64,000 nt of DNA from Pontibacter mangrovi (GTDB taxonomy: Bacteria > Bacteroidota > Bacteroidia > Cytophagales > Hymenobacteraceae). Positions 43,889-53,702 of the stretch are shown piece after piece. The first letter of the stretch is position 1; the number at the start of each line of letters is the position of its first letter. A model generated the notes under the pieces. The model was not told the origin of the DNA. It saw nothing but the letters and a program-made list of their open reading frames with translations, and searched no databases. The stretch lies in assembly GCF_006385705.1 (NCBI RefSeq), contig NZ_VFRQ01000003.1, positions 1 through 64,000 on the forward strand. The letters run 5' to 3'. A program made the translations under genes and the position numbers.

Positions 43889-46375
43889 TTATTCATTCTC
43901 AGCTTTCTCTTCTCGCACTACCAGCTTCAGCGGGTGCTTCACCTTCTCCTTCAGCAGGGCGATCTTAACTACCTCATCCACACGGTCTACATAGTGTATG
44001 TGCAGGCCTTTGATGTATTGCTCCGGAATCTCGTTGATGTCCTTTTTGTTCTTCTGGCTAAGGATGATATCGGTGATGCCCGCTCGCTTGGCAGCCAAGA
44101 TCTTCTCTTTTATACCACCTACCGGCAATACTTTTCCACGAAGCGTGATCTCACCGGTCATTGCCAACCTCGACTTCACTTTGCGCTGGGTAAACACCGA
44201 GGCGATGGAGGTAAAGATGGCAATACCCGCTGACGGACCGTCCTTCGGCACAGCCCCCTCCGGGAAGTGGATGTGCAGGTCGTACTGGTCGAACAGGCGG
44301 TAGTCGATGTCCAACAGATCGGCGTGGGCTTTTAAGTAGGAGATCGCCGTCATGGCCGACTCCTTCATCACATCGCCCAGCTGCCCCGACAAGGTAAGCT
44401 TGCCTTTGCCGCGGCTCAGTATACTTTCGATGAACAGGATATCACCGCCCACCGAGGTCCAGGCCAAGCCCGTTACCACGCCGGCCGTGTCAATGTCCTG
44501 GTAAATCTCTTTGTCGAAGATCTCGGAGCCCATAATCTTCACCACGTCCTCCGGCTTAATGGATTTAGTGAACTCCTCCTCCATCGCCTTCTGTTTGGCC
44601 GTGTTGCGCACCAGCTGCCCGATCTTGCGCTCCAGGTTTCTAACGCCGGATTCGCGGGTATAGTCTTCGATCAGTTTCTGAATGGTGGCTTTGGGCACCT
44701 TCACATCCTCCGGCTCCAGCCCATGCTCTGCCACTTGCTTGGGCACCAGGTGGCGCTTGGCAATCTCGGTTTTCTCCTCCAAGGTATAGCCAGTCAGCTC
44801 GATGATCTCCATACGGTCGCGCAGGGCAGGCTGAATGGTTTCCAGGGAGTTGGCCGTAGCAATGAAGAGCACCTTTGAGAGGTCGTACTCCACATCCAGG
44901 TAGTTATCCATAAAGGTATGGTTCTGCTCCGGGTCCAGCACCTCCAGCAAAGCAGAGGATGGATCGCCTCGGAAATCAGAGGCCAGTTTATCGATCTCGT
45001 CAAGTATGATCACCGGGTTAGAAGAGCCCGTTTTCTTGATCTGGTTGATGATCTTGCCCGGCATGGCGCCCACGTAGGTACGGCGGTGGCCACGGATTTC
45101 GGCCTCATCGCGCACACCGCCCAGCGACATGCGCACGTATTTACGGCCCAGTGCCTTGGCAATAGAGCGGCCCAACGAGGTTTTACCCACGCCCGGAGGT
45201 CCGTAGAGGCAAAGTATAGGCGCCTTCATGTCGTTCTTCAGCTTCAGCACGGCCAGGTACTCCAGAATGCGCTCCTTCACTTTCTCCAGCCCGTAGTGGT
45301 CGGCGTCCAGTATCTTCTTCGTGCGCTTCAGGTTGAAATTATCCTTGGTATACTCGTTCCAGGGCAGGTCCAGCAAAAACTCCAGATAGCTCACCGCCAC
45401 CGGGTACTCCGCTGCCTGAGGGTTCAGGCGGGCCAGCTTGTCAATCTCTTTCTTGAAATGCTGCGCCACGGCCTCCGGCCATTTCTTTTTGACGGCCCGC
45501 TCCCGGAAACGCTCAATCTCCTGGTCCGGCCCCTCCTGGCCCAACTCATCCTGGAGCACTTTTATCTGCTGGCGCAGGAAGTAGTCGCGCTGCTGCTGGT
45601 CCAGGTCGGTGTGCACTTTGGTATGGATTTCCTGCTTCAGCTCCAGCAGCTGTATCTCGCGCAGCATCAGCTCCAGCAATTGGGTGCCGCGCTCCTTGCC
45701 GTCGTTCACCTCCAGCAGTTCCTGCTTCTGGGCCACCTCCACGTTCAGGTTAGAAGACAGGAAGTGCGTCAGGAAACTTGGGCTGTCGATGTTATCCAGC
45801 GCCACCTGCGCCTCCTGCGGAATCTCTGGGTTCAGCTTCAGCATCTTGGCCGCCGCATCTTTCAGCGACTGCACCAGCGCCTTCACCTCCTTGCTCTTCT
45901 TATCCATCGGGGTTTCCTCGCACAGGCTTATCTTTGCCATCAGGTACGGGTCCTCCTGGGTAACCTCCTCAATCTCGAAGCGGCTGTGCCCTTGTATGAT
46001 GATGGTGGTATTGCCGTCTGGCAGCACCAGCATTTTCAGGATTTTGGCGACAGTGCCCACACGGTACAGGTCCTCAGCGGTAGGGTCGTCGGAACTGGTA
46101 TTTTTCTGCGCCACCACCCCTATCACCTTGTCGCCGGCATGCGACTTGCGCACCAGCTTTACAGATTTTTTGCGGCTTACCGTAATCGGCAGCACCACCC
46201 CCGGAAAGAGCACCGTGTTACGCACCGCCAGTATTGGCAGCTCGTCGGGCAGCTCCATCGGGTTCATTTCATCTTCTATTTCAGCGGTTATAACTGGTAT
46301 AAGTTCCGTGCCATCATCGTCTGAGGCACTACTAAGGAGCAGGTTTTGCAAAAATTGCTTGAGTGTTTGGTTCAT
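43889..46375 (-). CDS. lon: Lon protease
   Basis: An 828-residue ATP-dependent serine protease. The start at 46375 (MNQTLKQFLQNLL) is preferred over 46408 because it removes 11 residues without family likeness. A long N-domain (LPILAVRNTVLFPGVVLPIT) is followed by Walker A GPPGVGKT and Walker B ILDEIDKLA. The catalytic dyad is Ser715 (KDGPSAG) and Lys756 (VGGIKEK). Lon degrades misfolded and regulatory proteins. It is divergent from the PorE-like gene. Confidence 0.96.
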   Translation of the reverse strand: MNQTLKQFLQNLLLSSASDDDGTELIPVITAEIEDEMNPMELPDELPILAVRNTVLFPGVVLPITVSRKKSVKLVRKSHAGDKVIGVVAQKNTSSDDPTAEDLYRVGTVAKILKMLVLPDGNTTIIIQGHSRFEIEEVTQEDPYLMAKISLCEETPMDKKSKEVKALVQSLKDAAAKMLKLNPEIPQEAQVALDNIDSPSFLTHFLSSNLNVEVAQKQELLEVNDGKERGTQLLELMLREIQLLELKQEIHTKVHTDLDQQQRDYFLRQQIKVLQDELGQEGPDQEIERFRERAVKKKWPEAVAQHFKKEIDKLARLNPQAAEYPVAVSYLEFLLDLPWNEYTKDNFNLKRTKKILDADHYGLEKVKERILEYLAVLKLKNDMKAPILCLYGPPGVGKTSLGRSIAKALGRKYVRMSLGGVRDEAEIRGHRRTYVGAMPGKIINQIKKTGSSNPVIILDEIDKLASDFRGDPSSALLEVLDPEQNHTFMDNYLDVEYDLSKVLFIATANSLETIQPALRDRMEIIELTGYTLEEKTEIAKRHLVPKQVAEHGLEPEDVKVPKATIQKLIEDYTRESGVRNLERKIGQLVRNTAKQKAMEEEFTKSIKPEDVVKIMGSEIFDKEIYQDIDTAGVVTGLAWTSVGGDILFIESILSRGKGKLTLSGQLGDVMKESAMTAISYLKAHADLLDIDYRLFDQYDLHIHFPEGAVPKDGPSAGIAIFTSIASVFTQRKVKSRLAMTGEITLRGKVLPVGGIKEKILAAKRAGITDIILSQKNKKDINEIPEQYIKGLHIHYVDRVDEVVKIALLKEKVKHPLKLVVREEKAENE

Positions 46376-46566
46376 ATGTAGATCAATGCCATTTTGACAG
46401 GAAAACACCTAAATCCCCCGGTTTTCCTGTCCTTCGGTAGTTGTTCAAGACTTGTGCCAAGGCTGCTGAGGCTGTTGAAATGTCCGGTTTGGAACAAGGG
46501 CCGCGCCCGCTTCAAAAAAATAGTACTTAGTAGCCGCTCCCTGACAATTATATAGCGCAAAATTAA

Positions 46567-46574
46567 TATCTTTG
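46567..46574 (+). promoter_or_regulatory. Candidate promoter -7 element of the PorE-like gene
   Basis: TATCTTTG matches TAnnTTTG exactly and ends 26 nt before the ATG at 46600, in the lon divergent region. The -33 box is not clear. Confidence 0.4.
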
Positions 46575-46599
46575 AGCGTTGGGCAAAATTGCACTGCTG

Positions 46600-48570
46600 A
46601 TGAATCGTTTGTTCCTGTTGGTATACTTCCTGCTCACGCTGCTATGTTCTGTTTCGGCGCAGGCACAGCAGTTTAAACCATTACAGCCCAACCAGCCAGA
46701 GGCCAACCTCCGGGTAGGCCAAGCTAAGCCAACTGCCGCGTGGTCCCCCGATTTCCCCAATTTAAACAAAATCCCTTACTATTACGACCGAAAGAAGCTT
46801 GCGCTGATACAGCGGCTGGAAAAACGGAAGCAGTACCGCCGCGCCCTCCCGCTTCTGGAGCAGTATGTGCAGCACTTCGGGATACAGAACTTTTATAAAG
46901 ACACCGACCTGCTTTGGCGCCTGGGGCAGCTGTACGAGCGCCAGGGCAACCCCGAAAAAGCCAAAGCCCTCTACCGCCTCGTGCTGAAGCACCACCGCAC
47001 GGACGTAAGCCAGGTGAAGTCATACTACGACTCGCTGGAGCAGAACACCAAAGACTACTACGTGCCGCTGGACTATTACTACGAGCTGGTGGAGTACCGC
47101 AAGTCCATCGCCACGTTTAAGCCGCCCAAAGGCGTGTACCTGAACATGGGCAATGCCATCAACTCGCCCTATGCCGACTACGGCCCCACGCTGAACGACG
47201 AGAACGAGGTGCTCATTTTTACCTCTAAGCGGAACGTGGTGGGCCTGCGCAACATCTCCAACGAGGATTTATACTTCAGCAAGCAGAACAACGGCTTCTG
47301 GCAAGAGGCGGAGTCGTTTGGCAAACCGATTAACAGCGTCTACAACGAAGGCTCGGCCTGCCTGAGCCGCGACGGCAACACCTTATACTTTACCCGCTGC
47401 GAGGCTCCGGACGGCTACGGCAACTGCGATATTTATGTGGCAACCCGCCAGGAAGACGGCACCTGGGGACAGATCAAGAACCTGGGCACTAACGTAAACA
47501 GCGACGCCTGGGACTCTCAGCCTACCCTCTCGAAGCAGGAAGACACGCTATACTTTGCCTCCGACCGCCTGGGCGGCTTCGGCCTGTCCGACATCTACTT
47601 TACCCATAAAACCAAGGCGGGCAGTTGGGCGCCGGCGCAGAACATGGGCCCGGTCATCAATACCCGCGAAACGGAGGTAAGCCCTTTCCTGCACCCTAAA
47701 TACCAGGTTTTATACTTCAGCTCGCGCGGCCAGCTCAATAACTTCGGCGACTTCGACATCTATAAAACCTATAAAGTGGACGGGCATTGGCAGGAGCCGC
47801 GCAACATTGGCCCGCTGGTAAACGGCCGCGGCAGCGAGTATTACTTCGCGATCGACGCCAACTCCAAAAACCTGTACTACGCCCGCTCCGAGGCAAACGA
47901 GATCCAGAACCTGGATTTGTTCTCGTTCCCGCTGCCCATGGAGGCGCACCCGCTGGCCGTGACGAAGGTGGAAGGCACCCTCACAGACTCTGTTACCCAT
48001 AAGCCGCTCTCGGCGGTGGTCTCCATCATCGACCTGGACAACGGCATCGAGATATCGAGCAAGTATGTGCGGCCGGACGGCTCTTTTGAGTTCAACCTCA
48101 TCGACAGCACCCGCTACATGATCATCATCCAAAGCCCTGACTTTTTCACGATTGAGAAGGAACTGGAGCTGCGCGGCGATACCTCCCTTGACTTTATGAC
48201 CTCGGTGATTGACTACAGCATCCCGATTGTGTTTGAGAACATCGAGTTTGAGCCGATGCAGTCGGATATTACAGCGGAGATGGAGCCTGTGCTGGATGAG
48301 GTGGCTTACTTCCTGATTGACCACCCGACCTACCGGCTGGAGATTGCCGGCCACACCGACAGCGCCGGCGACCCTGAGTTTAACCTGTCGCTCTCGCAGG
48401 ACCGCGCCGATGCCATAAAAAATTACATCGAGCAAAAGGTAAACATCGGCAGCGACCGCATAGACGCCATTGGCTACGGCAGCAGCAAGCCCCTGCGCGA
48501 AGAAAACAGCGAGGAGGACCGCCGCATTAACCGACGCGTGGAGTTTAAAGTTTTCAGGCCCAGAAAGTAA
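46600..48570 (+). CDS. PorE-like OmpA-family protein
   Basis: A 656-residue exported protein; I use the ATG at 46600, which begins a signal peptide ending VSAQAQ, not the TTG at 46579. Domain order: a TPR-like region (about 45-110, LEKRKQYRRALPLLEQYVQ), a PD40-type beta-propeller (about 140-400, with repeats such as DTLYFASDRLGGFGLSDIYF), a carboxypeptidase-regulatory-like domain (about 415-490, VEGTLTDSVTHKPLSAVVSI) and a C-terminal OmpA peptidoglycan-binding domain (about 520-650, LEIAGHTDSAGDPEFNLSLS). That order and length match PorE of the T9SS. Paralogues with similar layouts exist, so identity is not certain. Confidence 0.75.
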   Translation: MNRLFLLVYFLLTLLCSVSAQAQQFKPLQPNQPEANLRVGQAKPTAAWSPDFPNLNKIPYYYDRKKLALIQRLEKRKQYRRALPLLEQYVQHFGIQNFYKDTDLLWRLGQLYERQGNPEKAKALYRLVLKHHRTDVSQVKSYYDSLEQNTKDYYVPLDYYYELVEYRKSIATFKPPKGVYLNMGNAINSPYADYGPTLNDENEVLIFTSKRNVVGLRNISNEDLYFSKQNNGFWQEAESFGKPINSVYNEGSACLSRDGNTLYFTRCEAPDGYGNCDIYVATRQEDGTWGQIKNLGTNVNSDAWDSQPTLSKQEDTLYFASDRLGGFGLSDIYFTHKTKAGSWAPAQNMGPVINTRETEVSPFLHPKYQVLYFSSRGQLNNFGDFDIYKTYKVDGHWQEPRNIGPLVNGRGSEYYFAIDANSKNLYYARSEANEIQNLDLFSFPLPMEAHPLAVTKVEGTLTDSVTHKPLSAVVSIIDLDNGIEISSKYVRPDGSFEFNLIDSTRYMIIIQSPDFFTIEKELELRGDTSLDFMTSVIDYSIPIVFENIEFEPMQSDITAEMEPVLDEVAYFLIDHPTYRLEIAGHTDSAGDPEFNLSLSQDRADAIKNYIEQKVNIGSDRIDAIGYGSSKPLREENSEEDRRINRRVEFKVFRPRK

Positions 48571-48643
48571 GAGCCCCGGTAGCGCTTTGTGTGTACCTTG
48601 CGCCAACATTTTGCGTTAGTACCTTAAGCAAACTTGATACTTC

Positions 48644-49378
48644 ATGCCTTTTACCGCCGCTCATCCAGCCATTATACTTCCTTTTACCCGCCGCCGGCTT
48701 TCCGCCACGGCCCTGGTTATCGGTAGCATGGCACCGGACTTTGAGTATTTCTTCCGGCTGCGCACCGTCAGCGACATCAGCCATACTTTCCTGGGGCTCT
48801 TTCTGTTCAACCTGCCTGTTACCCTGCTCCTGAGCCTGCTGTTCCATACCTTGGTGCGCGATGTGGCCATCCAGCACCTGCCGCCATACTTTAAAAGCCG
48901 TGCACTGGCTGTGTCATACCCTGCCAACTGGCTGCGCTACCTGCGGTCTAACTGGCTGGCCGTGTCGGTTTCGGCGGTTGTGGGTGCTTTTTCTCATTTG
49001 TTCTGGGACAGCTTCACGCATTCGGGCATGTATTTCGTGGCAGAGTTTCCGGTGCTCTCGCAACAGGTGCGGCTGCCGGTACTGGAGCTCTCCATGCAGC
49101 TTAACCGGGTGCTGCAGCACCTGAGCACGGTGGTGGGCTGTGTAGCCATACTTTGGTTTGTCCACCGGCTACCGGCTAGCCCCATCAGGCAGGAGCAGCC
49201 TTGGTTTACCTTTTGGGTAGCTATGTTTATAGCGGGCATTGTATTTCTGCTTCTCAACCTGCTGGTGCGCGAGCACCTGATCCAATCGGTAAGCTACATG
49301 ATCGTTACGCTGATAAGCGGCTGGATGCTCGCGCTGTTTCTCTCTGGGGTGGCCAGCAAGATCCGGCAGCAACTATAA
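48644..49378 (+). CDS. DUF4184-family membrane protein
   Basis: A 244-residue protein with an N-terminal MPFTAAHPAIILPF, then SMAPDFEYFFR and AFSHLFWDSFTHSG, the His/Asp-rich pattern of DUF4184 (remotely like metal-dependent membrane hydrolases). About six hydrophobic helices. Function unknown. It converges on the DUF6702-type gene with a shared terminator. Confidence 0.85.
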   Translation: MPFTAAHPAIILPFTRRRLSATALVIGSMAPDFEYFFRLRTVSDISHTFLGLFLFNLPVTLLLSLLFHTLVRDVAIQHLPPYFKSRALAVSYPANWLRYLRSNWLAVSVSAVVGAFSHLFWDSFTHSGMYFVAEFPVLSQQVRLPVLELSMQLNRVLQHLSTVVGCVAILWFVHRLPASPIRQEQPWFTFWVAMFIAGIVFLLLNLLVREHLIQSVSYMIVTLISGWMLALFLSGVASKIRQQL

Positions 49379-49380
49379 CA

Positions 49381-49422
49381 AAAGAAGGCTGGGCCTCCTT
49401 CTCCGGAAACCCAGCCTTCTTC
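49381..49422. terminator. Bidirectional terminator
   Basis: AAGAAGGCTGGG (49382-49393) pairs with CCCAGCCTTCTT (49410-49421), 12 bp, loop 16 nt; followed by a T tract and two TATACTT-type words. It lies between convergent stops at 49378 and 49439. Confidence 0.85.
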
Positions 49423-49438
49423 GTTTTTATACTTTATA

Positions 49439-49945
49439 CTATAGCGTCAGCTTTTTCTGCGTATCGCCGCGCTGCATCATCACGCTTTCTGTTTTGCCCT
49501 TGTAGTTGATGTTCACGATGTTCATCTGGTCCGAGAAAAGCTCAGTCAGCAGGGCATTCTTCACGTACAGCTGCGACAGCGAGGCCTGGTTAACGGGCAC
49601 CTCCAGGTACATCCATACCACATCCGCGTCCTCCTCCGAGCCCAGCAGGTTTTGCTTCAAGGGCTTTCCTTTCTCCACTTCCAGCACCAGGTTGGTTCGC
49701 AGGTACTCGCTCAGGTATTTCTTCACCTGCTCCGATGTGGGGCTATACACCACCTTCGTCTTGTTGCGCTGCGAGAGTGCCGTTTCCAAGTCATCCATAA
49801 ACACCTTCACCGCCAGCTCCAGGTGCTGCGTGCGCGGGTTAAAGCGCACATCGGCAATGCTGGCATGGTAATCATGGGCAGCGGCAGGCTTTGGCAGGAA
49901 AGAAACGAACAGCAGTAACAGCAGGGGCAGGAATCTATACTTCAT
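49439..49945 (-). CDS. DUF6702-like exported protein
   Basis: A 168-residue protein with a signal peptide (FLPLLLLLFVSFLPKPAAA) and mature start HDYHASIADVRFNPRTQHLE, as in a Bacteroidota family of small periplasmic or outer-membrane-associated proteins. FMDDLETAL and LEVPVNQASLSQLYVKNALL are further shared segments. Function unknown. It is the last gene of the dxr-rseP-LysM group. Confidence 0.8.
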   Translation of the reverse strand: MKYRFLPLLLLLFVSFLPKPAAAHDYHASIADVRFNPRTQHLELAVKVFMDDLETALSQRNKTKVVYSPTSEQVKKYLSEYLRTNLVLEVEKGKPLKQNLLGSEEDADVVWMYLEVPVNQASLSQLYVKNALLTELFSDQMNIVNINYKGKTESVMMQRGDTQKKLTL

Positions 49946-50004
49946 AAACAGAGGAGTTGTATACAGCTAAACGGAAGCAAATGTGATACCAGTTCCTGCC
50001 ACCG

Positions 50005-51156
50005 TTAGTTTTTTGTTGCGTTTGGCAAGTCGGCCAGCACGCGTTCGGCCATTGCCGGCATGCTGTCGCGCACAATACGGTTCACGTCGTTGATGTTGGA
50101 CTCAAAGGGCACCTTTACCCTGTTGCCGGATACCAGTTGGCCTTTGCTGTCGTAGATGCTGTAGTGCACCGTAAAGTCGCGCTGGTAGTTTTGGGCGGCG
50201 CGGTCCAGGCAGTGCTCGTAAATCGTCTTCACCTCAAACTGGTTGATGAAAACATAGTAATCGATGCCATACTGGTTGTTGAAGTAGGAGAAGAACTCCG
50301 GGTCCTTCACGGTTACGCCGAAGTGCTTGTCCGGGTCCTGCGCCACCGGAAGCACCGCTGGCTGCCCTTGCAGGCCCAGCTTGCCTTTCTGCTCCTTTAC
50401 CCAGCTCAGCACATTGCCTTTTTCCTCTTTGGCGGCAGGCTGGTGGTTATACCTGGATTGTTTGTTGTCGGCGTAGGCATAGTGCAGCGACTTGTACAGG
50501 CGGCTCAGCTCGCTTACGCTGTCGCGGTACACGCCGCCCAGCAGGTGCACGGTTTCGTAGCCCTCCGGCGCCAGCATGGCGTTCAGGCGCCCCCGGAACA
50601 CGTAGCGCACGTTCTGGCGCGGTATCCGTGACTGGCGCGCAATCTCATAATCGGCATCGGAGAAGTATAGGTGCGGGTCGAAAGGCACCACCAGGACACG
50701 GCTTTTGGTCTTGTAGGCGGCCGGCTTAGGCTCTGGCGCCGGAAAAGCCGACGTACTTTCTACTTTCTGAGCGGCCACTGCCCTTTCCGGCGCAGGCCTT
50801 GCCGCCGGAAAGGGTTTAGGAGCCGGGGTTGGTTTACGGGCCGGTGCGGGTGCAGCAGCCTTCTTGGCCACCGCTACTGGCGCTTTCTTGTTTGGGCTGG
50901 TCAGGAACAAGGTCTGCCCGATCTGCAGCTTGTGCCCGTTCCAGTTCTGCAGCGAGTCCAGCGGTATGCCGAAGCGGCGGGCAAGGCTGTAGTAGGTATC
51001 GCCCTGCTGCACCAGGTACACGCTGTCGGTTGGTGCCGCGGCTGCAGTAATGTTTATACTTTTGGGCCAGGCTGCCGGTGCAGCTTCAGCCTTGTTAAAT
51101 GCAATTACAAAAAGAAGGATTAAGTTTGCTAAAACTACTCGAACGATGAAACTCAT
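50005..51156 (-). CDS. LysM-domain protein
   Basis: A 383-residue exported protein. A hydrophobic N-terminus (about 5-22) is followed by one LysM domain (about 46-86, VQQGDTYYSLARRFGIPLDS) for glycan binding, a Pro/Ala/Lys linker (about 90-160) and a C-terminal domain (about 170-380) that I cannot name (VLVVPFDPHLYFSDADYEIA). It probably sits at the peptidoglycan. It begins 13 nt after rseP, so the two are cotranscribed. Confidence 0.85.
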   Translation of the reverse strand: MSFIVRVVLANLILLFVIAFNKAEAAPAAWPKSINITAAAAPTDSVYLVQQGDTYYSLARRFGIPLDSLQNWNGHKLQIGQTLFLTSPNKKAPVAVAKKAAAPAPARKPTPAPKPFPAARPAPERAVAAQKVESTSAFPAPEPKPAAYKTKSRVLVVPFDPHLYFSDADYEIARQSRIPRQNVRYVFRGRLNAMLAPEGYETVHLLGGVYRDSVSELSRLYKSLHYAYADNKQSRYNHQPAAKEEKGNVLSWVKEQKGKLGLQGQPAVLPVAQDPDKHFGVTVKDPEFFSYFNNQYGIDYYVFINQFEVKTIYEHCLDRAAQNYQRDFTVHYSIYDSKGQLVSGNRVKVPFESNINDVNRIVRDSMPAMAERVLADLPNATKN

Positions 51157-51169
51157 GGGAAAACCCTAA

Positions 51170-52483
51170 TTAGAAGAATATCTTAAATACATCGTTAAAG
51201 ATAGCAAATGCCATTAAGCCTAACAATAAAACCATGCCCACTTTCTGAGCATTTTCCAAAAAGTTATCAGACGGTTTGCGGCCGCTGATCATCTCATAGG
51301 TCAGGAACACCACGTGCCCGCCGTCCAGCGCCGGAATTGGCAGGAAGTTCATAAAGGCCAGCACCATGGAAAGCATGCCGGTGATGCTCCAGAACTTGTA
51401 CCAGTTAAAGGTATCGCCGAAGATCTGGGCAATGCCGATCGGGCCGCTCAGGGATTTAGAGGCAGACACTTCGCCACGGAAGATCTTACCGAAGCCTTTC
51501 AGGTTGGCCGTGATGACGCCAAACGCCTGATCTGTGCCCATCGGGATGGCCTCGCCCAGGCTATACTCTTTGGTAGCCGTCTGCAGCAGGGGCACCGGCT
51601 GGAACCCGATTGTCCCTTCCTCGCTCACCTCGGCCTTCAGCTTCACCAGCTTTTCGTTACGCTCCACCGTCAGGGTTATCGGCTTGCCCGCGTTCTCTTT
51701 CAGGGCCCCCTGAAACTCATGGAAAAACTTTACGCTTTTGCCGTTCACCATGGTAATGTAATCCTCTTCCTGCAGGCCTGCTTTGGCGGCGGCGCTGCCT
51801 TTTACCACCTGCCCTACTTTAAAGGGCATGCGCGGCTCTACAAAAAAGCCCTGGCTCTTATCGTCTGCCAGCTTGTCCATCAGGTTCACCGGCACTTTCA
51901 GGTCAACCAACTGGCCGTTGCGCTCCACGGTATAGTATGAATTGCTGCCCAGCAGAGCATCCATAGAGCGGATGTCCTCGAAGCGCTCCAGTTGCTTGCC
52001 ATTCACTGCTACCACTTTGTCACCCGTCTGAAAACCGATCTCCTGGCCCAGCTCATTGGCCACAATGCCATACTTTACCTCTTTGGCAGGTATGTACTGC
52101 TCCCCGTAATGGTAGGTAAGGGCGATAAAGATGACAATACCCGTGATCACGTTCACAATAATGCCGCCCATCATCACGATCAGGCGCTGCCAGGCCGGTT
52201 TGGCGCGGAACTCCCACGGCTTCGGCTCCTCTTTCAGTGCCTCCGTGTCCATCGACTCATCCACCATGCCCGAAATCTTCACGAAGCCCCCCAGCGGGAT
52301 CAGGCCCAGCATGTATTCGGTTTCGCCTATTTTCTTGCCGAAAACCTTCGGCGGGAAGCCAATCGCATACTTCTCTACACGCATCCCGAACCACTTGGCC
52401 GTTAGCATGTGCCCCAACTCGTGTAAGCCAACTAAGATTGTGAGGCCCAGTATGAGCTGGCCCACCATGATCAATATATCCAT
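51170..52483 (-). CDS. rseP: RIP zinc metalloprotease RseP
   Basis: A 437-residue site-2 protease. The zinc motif is H21-ELG-H25 within the first membrane helix, the second metal ligand lies in NFLPIPALDGGHV, and there are two PDZ-like regions (about 115-190 and 205-280). It cuts anti-sigma factors or remnant signal peptides within the membrane. It follows dxr by 61 nt, an arrangement that recurs in many bacteria. Confidence 0.94.
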   Translation of the reverse strand: MDILIMVGQLILGLTILVGLHELGHMLTAKWFGMRVEKYAIGFPPKVFGKKIGETEYMLGLIPLGGFVKISGMVDESMDTEALKEEPKPWEFRAKPAWQRLIVMMGGIIVNVITGIVIFIALTYHYGEQYIPAKEVKYGIVANELGQEIGFQTGDKVVAVNGKQLERFEDIRSMDALLGSNSYYTVERNGQLVDLKVPVNLMDKLADDKSQGFFVEPRMPFKVGQVVKGSAAAKAGLQEEDYITMVNGKSVKFFHEFQGALKENAGKPITLTVERNEKLVKLKAEVSEEGTIGFQPVPLLQTATKEYSLGEAIPMGTDQAFGVITANLKGFGKIFRGEVSASKSLSGPIGIAQIFGDTFNWYKFWSITGMLSMVLAFMNFLPIPALDGGHVVFLTYEMISGRKPSDNFLENAQKVGMVLLLGLMAFAIFNDVFKIFF

Positions 52484-52544
52484 CTAAAAAGAAAAAATTA
52501 TCTGTTTTTATAGCGCTGCCGGCAAAGGCAACAGGAAGTATACT

Positions 52545-53696
52545 TTATTTGTTTATCAGTTCCGCAGCCAGTCTGCGGGCTTCCTCATCTGTAGTAACAT
52601 AGTCCTCGTAAGAAGGATTCGCAATATACGCAACTTTTGCCATACAGCTTTCGATGATGTCGGACATCTGCAGGAAACCTACCTCGTCGTGCAGGAACGC
52701 GCTGACTGCCACCTCGTTGGCCGCATTCAAGATGCAGGGCATATTGCCGCCGCGCTCCATGGCATCAAAAGCCAGCTGCAGGTTCCGGAAGGTCTTTAGG
52801 TCCGGCTGCTCAAAGGTAAGCTGCGGGTAGTCTAAGAAGCTGAAACGCGGAAAATCAGACTTTAAACGGTTAGGGTAGCCCAGCGCGTACTGTATCGGCA
52901 GCTTCATGTCGGGCAGGCCCAGTTGGGCTTTGATGGAGCCGTCCTCGAACTGCACCAGCGAGTGGATGATGGACTGCGGATGCACCACCACCTCTATCTG
53001 CTCGTTGCGCAGCCCGAACAGCCACTTGGCCTCGATCACCTCCAGGCCTTTGTTCATGAGCGAGGCGGAGTCGATGGTGATTTTGGCGCCCATGTCCCAG
53101 TTTGGGTGCTTCAGGGCCTGCGCTTTGGTCACCTCAGCCAGTTCTGCGGCAGTTCTTCCCCTAAACGGCCCACCGGAGGCGGTCAGTATGATCTTCTCGA
53201 TCGGGTTGTGGAACTCGCCGGCCAGGCACTGGAAAATGGCGCTATGCTCGGAGTCTACGGGGTAAATGTTCACGCCATGCTCCTTGGCCAAGCTGGTGAT
53301 GAGCTGCCCCGCTACCACGAGCGTTTCTTTGTTGGCCAAGGCAATTTGTTTGCCTGCTTTGATGGCGTGGATGGTCGGCAGCAGGCCGGCATAGCCGACC
53401 ATGGCCGTCAGCACCATGTCCACAGTGCCCATTTCCACCACCGAGCAAAGGGCTTTGCTGCCGGCGTATACTTTGATGTCTTCGTGCTGCAGCGCCTGCT
53501 GCACCTGCTCGTACAAGTCCTCGCGAGCGATAACGACTACGTTGGGCTTAAATTCCAGCGCCTGCTGCACGAGCAGGTCGGCGTTGCTGTGGGCGGTGAT
53601 GACCTCCAGCTCAAAGCTCTCCGGGTTCGCCTTTATCACATCCAGTGCCTGCACGCCGATGGAACCTGTTGAGCCAAGTATGGCAATTCTCTTCAT
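52545..53696 (-). CDS. dxr: 1-deoxy-D-xylulose 5-phosphate reductoisomerase
   Basis: A 383-residue MEP-pathway enzyme forming 2-C-methyl-D-erythritol 4-phosphate. The NADPH motif is GSTGSIG (residues 8-14), the metal-binding SEHSA and the substrate-loop LTASGGPFRGR are present, with INSASLMNKGLEVIEA (here TIDSASLMNKG) after. It gives the isoprenoid route of the organism. Its start lies 6 nt after the stop of the four-helix-bundle gene. Confidence 0.96.
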   Translation of the reverse strand: MKRIAILGSTGSIGVQALDVIKANPESFELEVITAHSNADLLVQQALEFKPNVVVIAREDLYEQVQQALQHEDIKVYAGSKALCSVVEMGTVDMVLTAMVGYAGLLPTIHAIKAGKQIALANKETLVVAGQLITSLAKEHGVNIYPVDSEHSAIFQCLAGEFHNPIEKIILTASGGPFRGRTAAELAEVTKAQALKHPNWDMGAKITIDSASLMNKGLEVIEAKWLFGLRNEQIEVVVHPQSIIHSLVQFEDGSIKAQLGLPDMKLPIQYALGYPNRLKSDFPRFSFLDYPQLTFEQPDLKTFRNLQLAFDAMERGGNMPCILNAANEVAVSAFLHDEVGFLQMSDIIESCMAKVAYIANPSYEDYVTTDEEARRLAAELINK

Positions 53697-53702
53697 GGTG
53701 AG

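Noticed and set aside
44918..46324. A 468-residue plus-strand ORF inside lon
   Set aside because: It lies wholly antisense to Lon, is rich in His, Leu and Gln as expected of a shadow, and has no start context.
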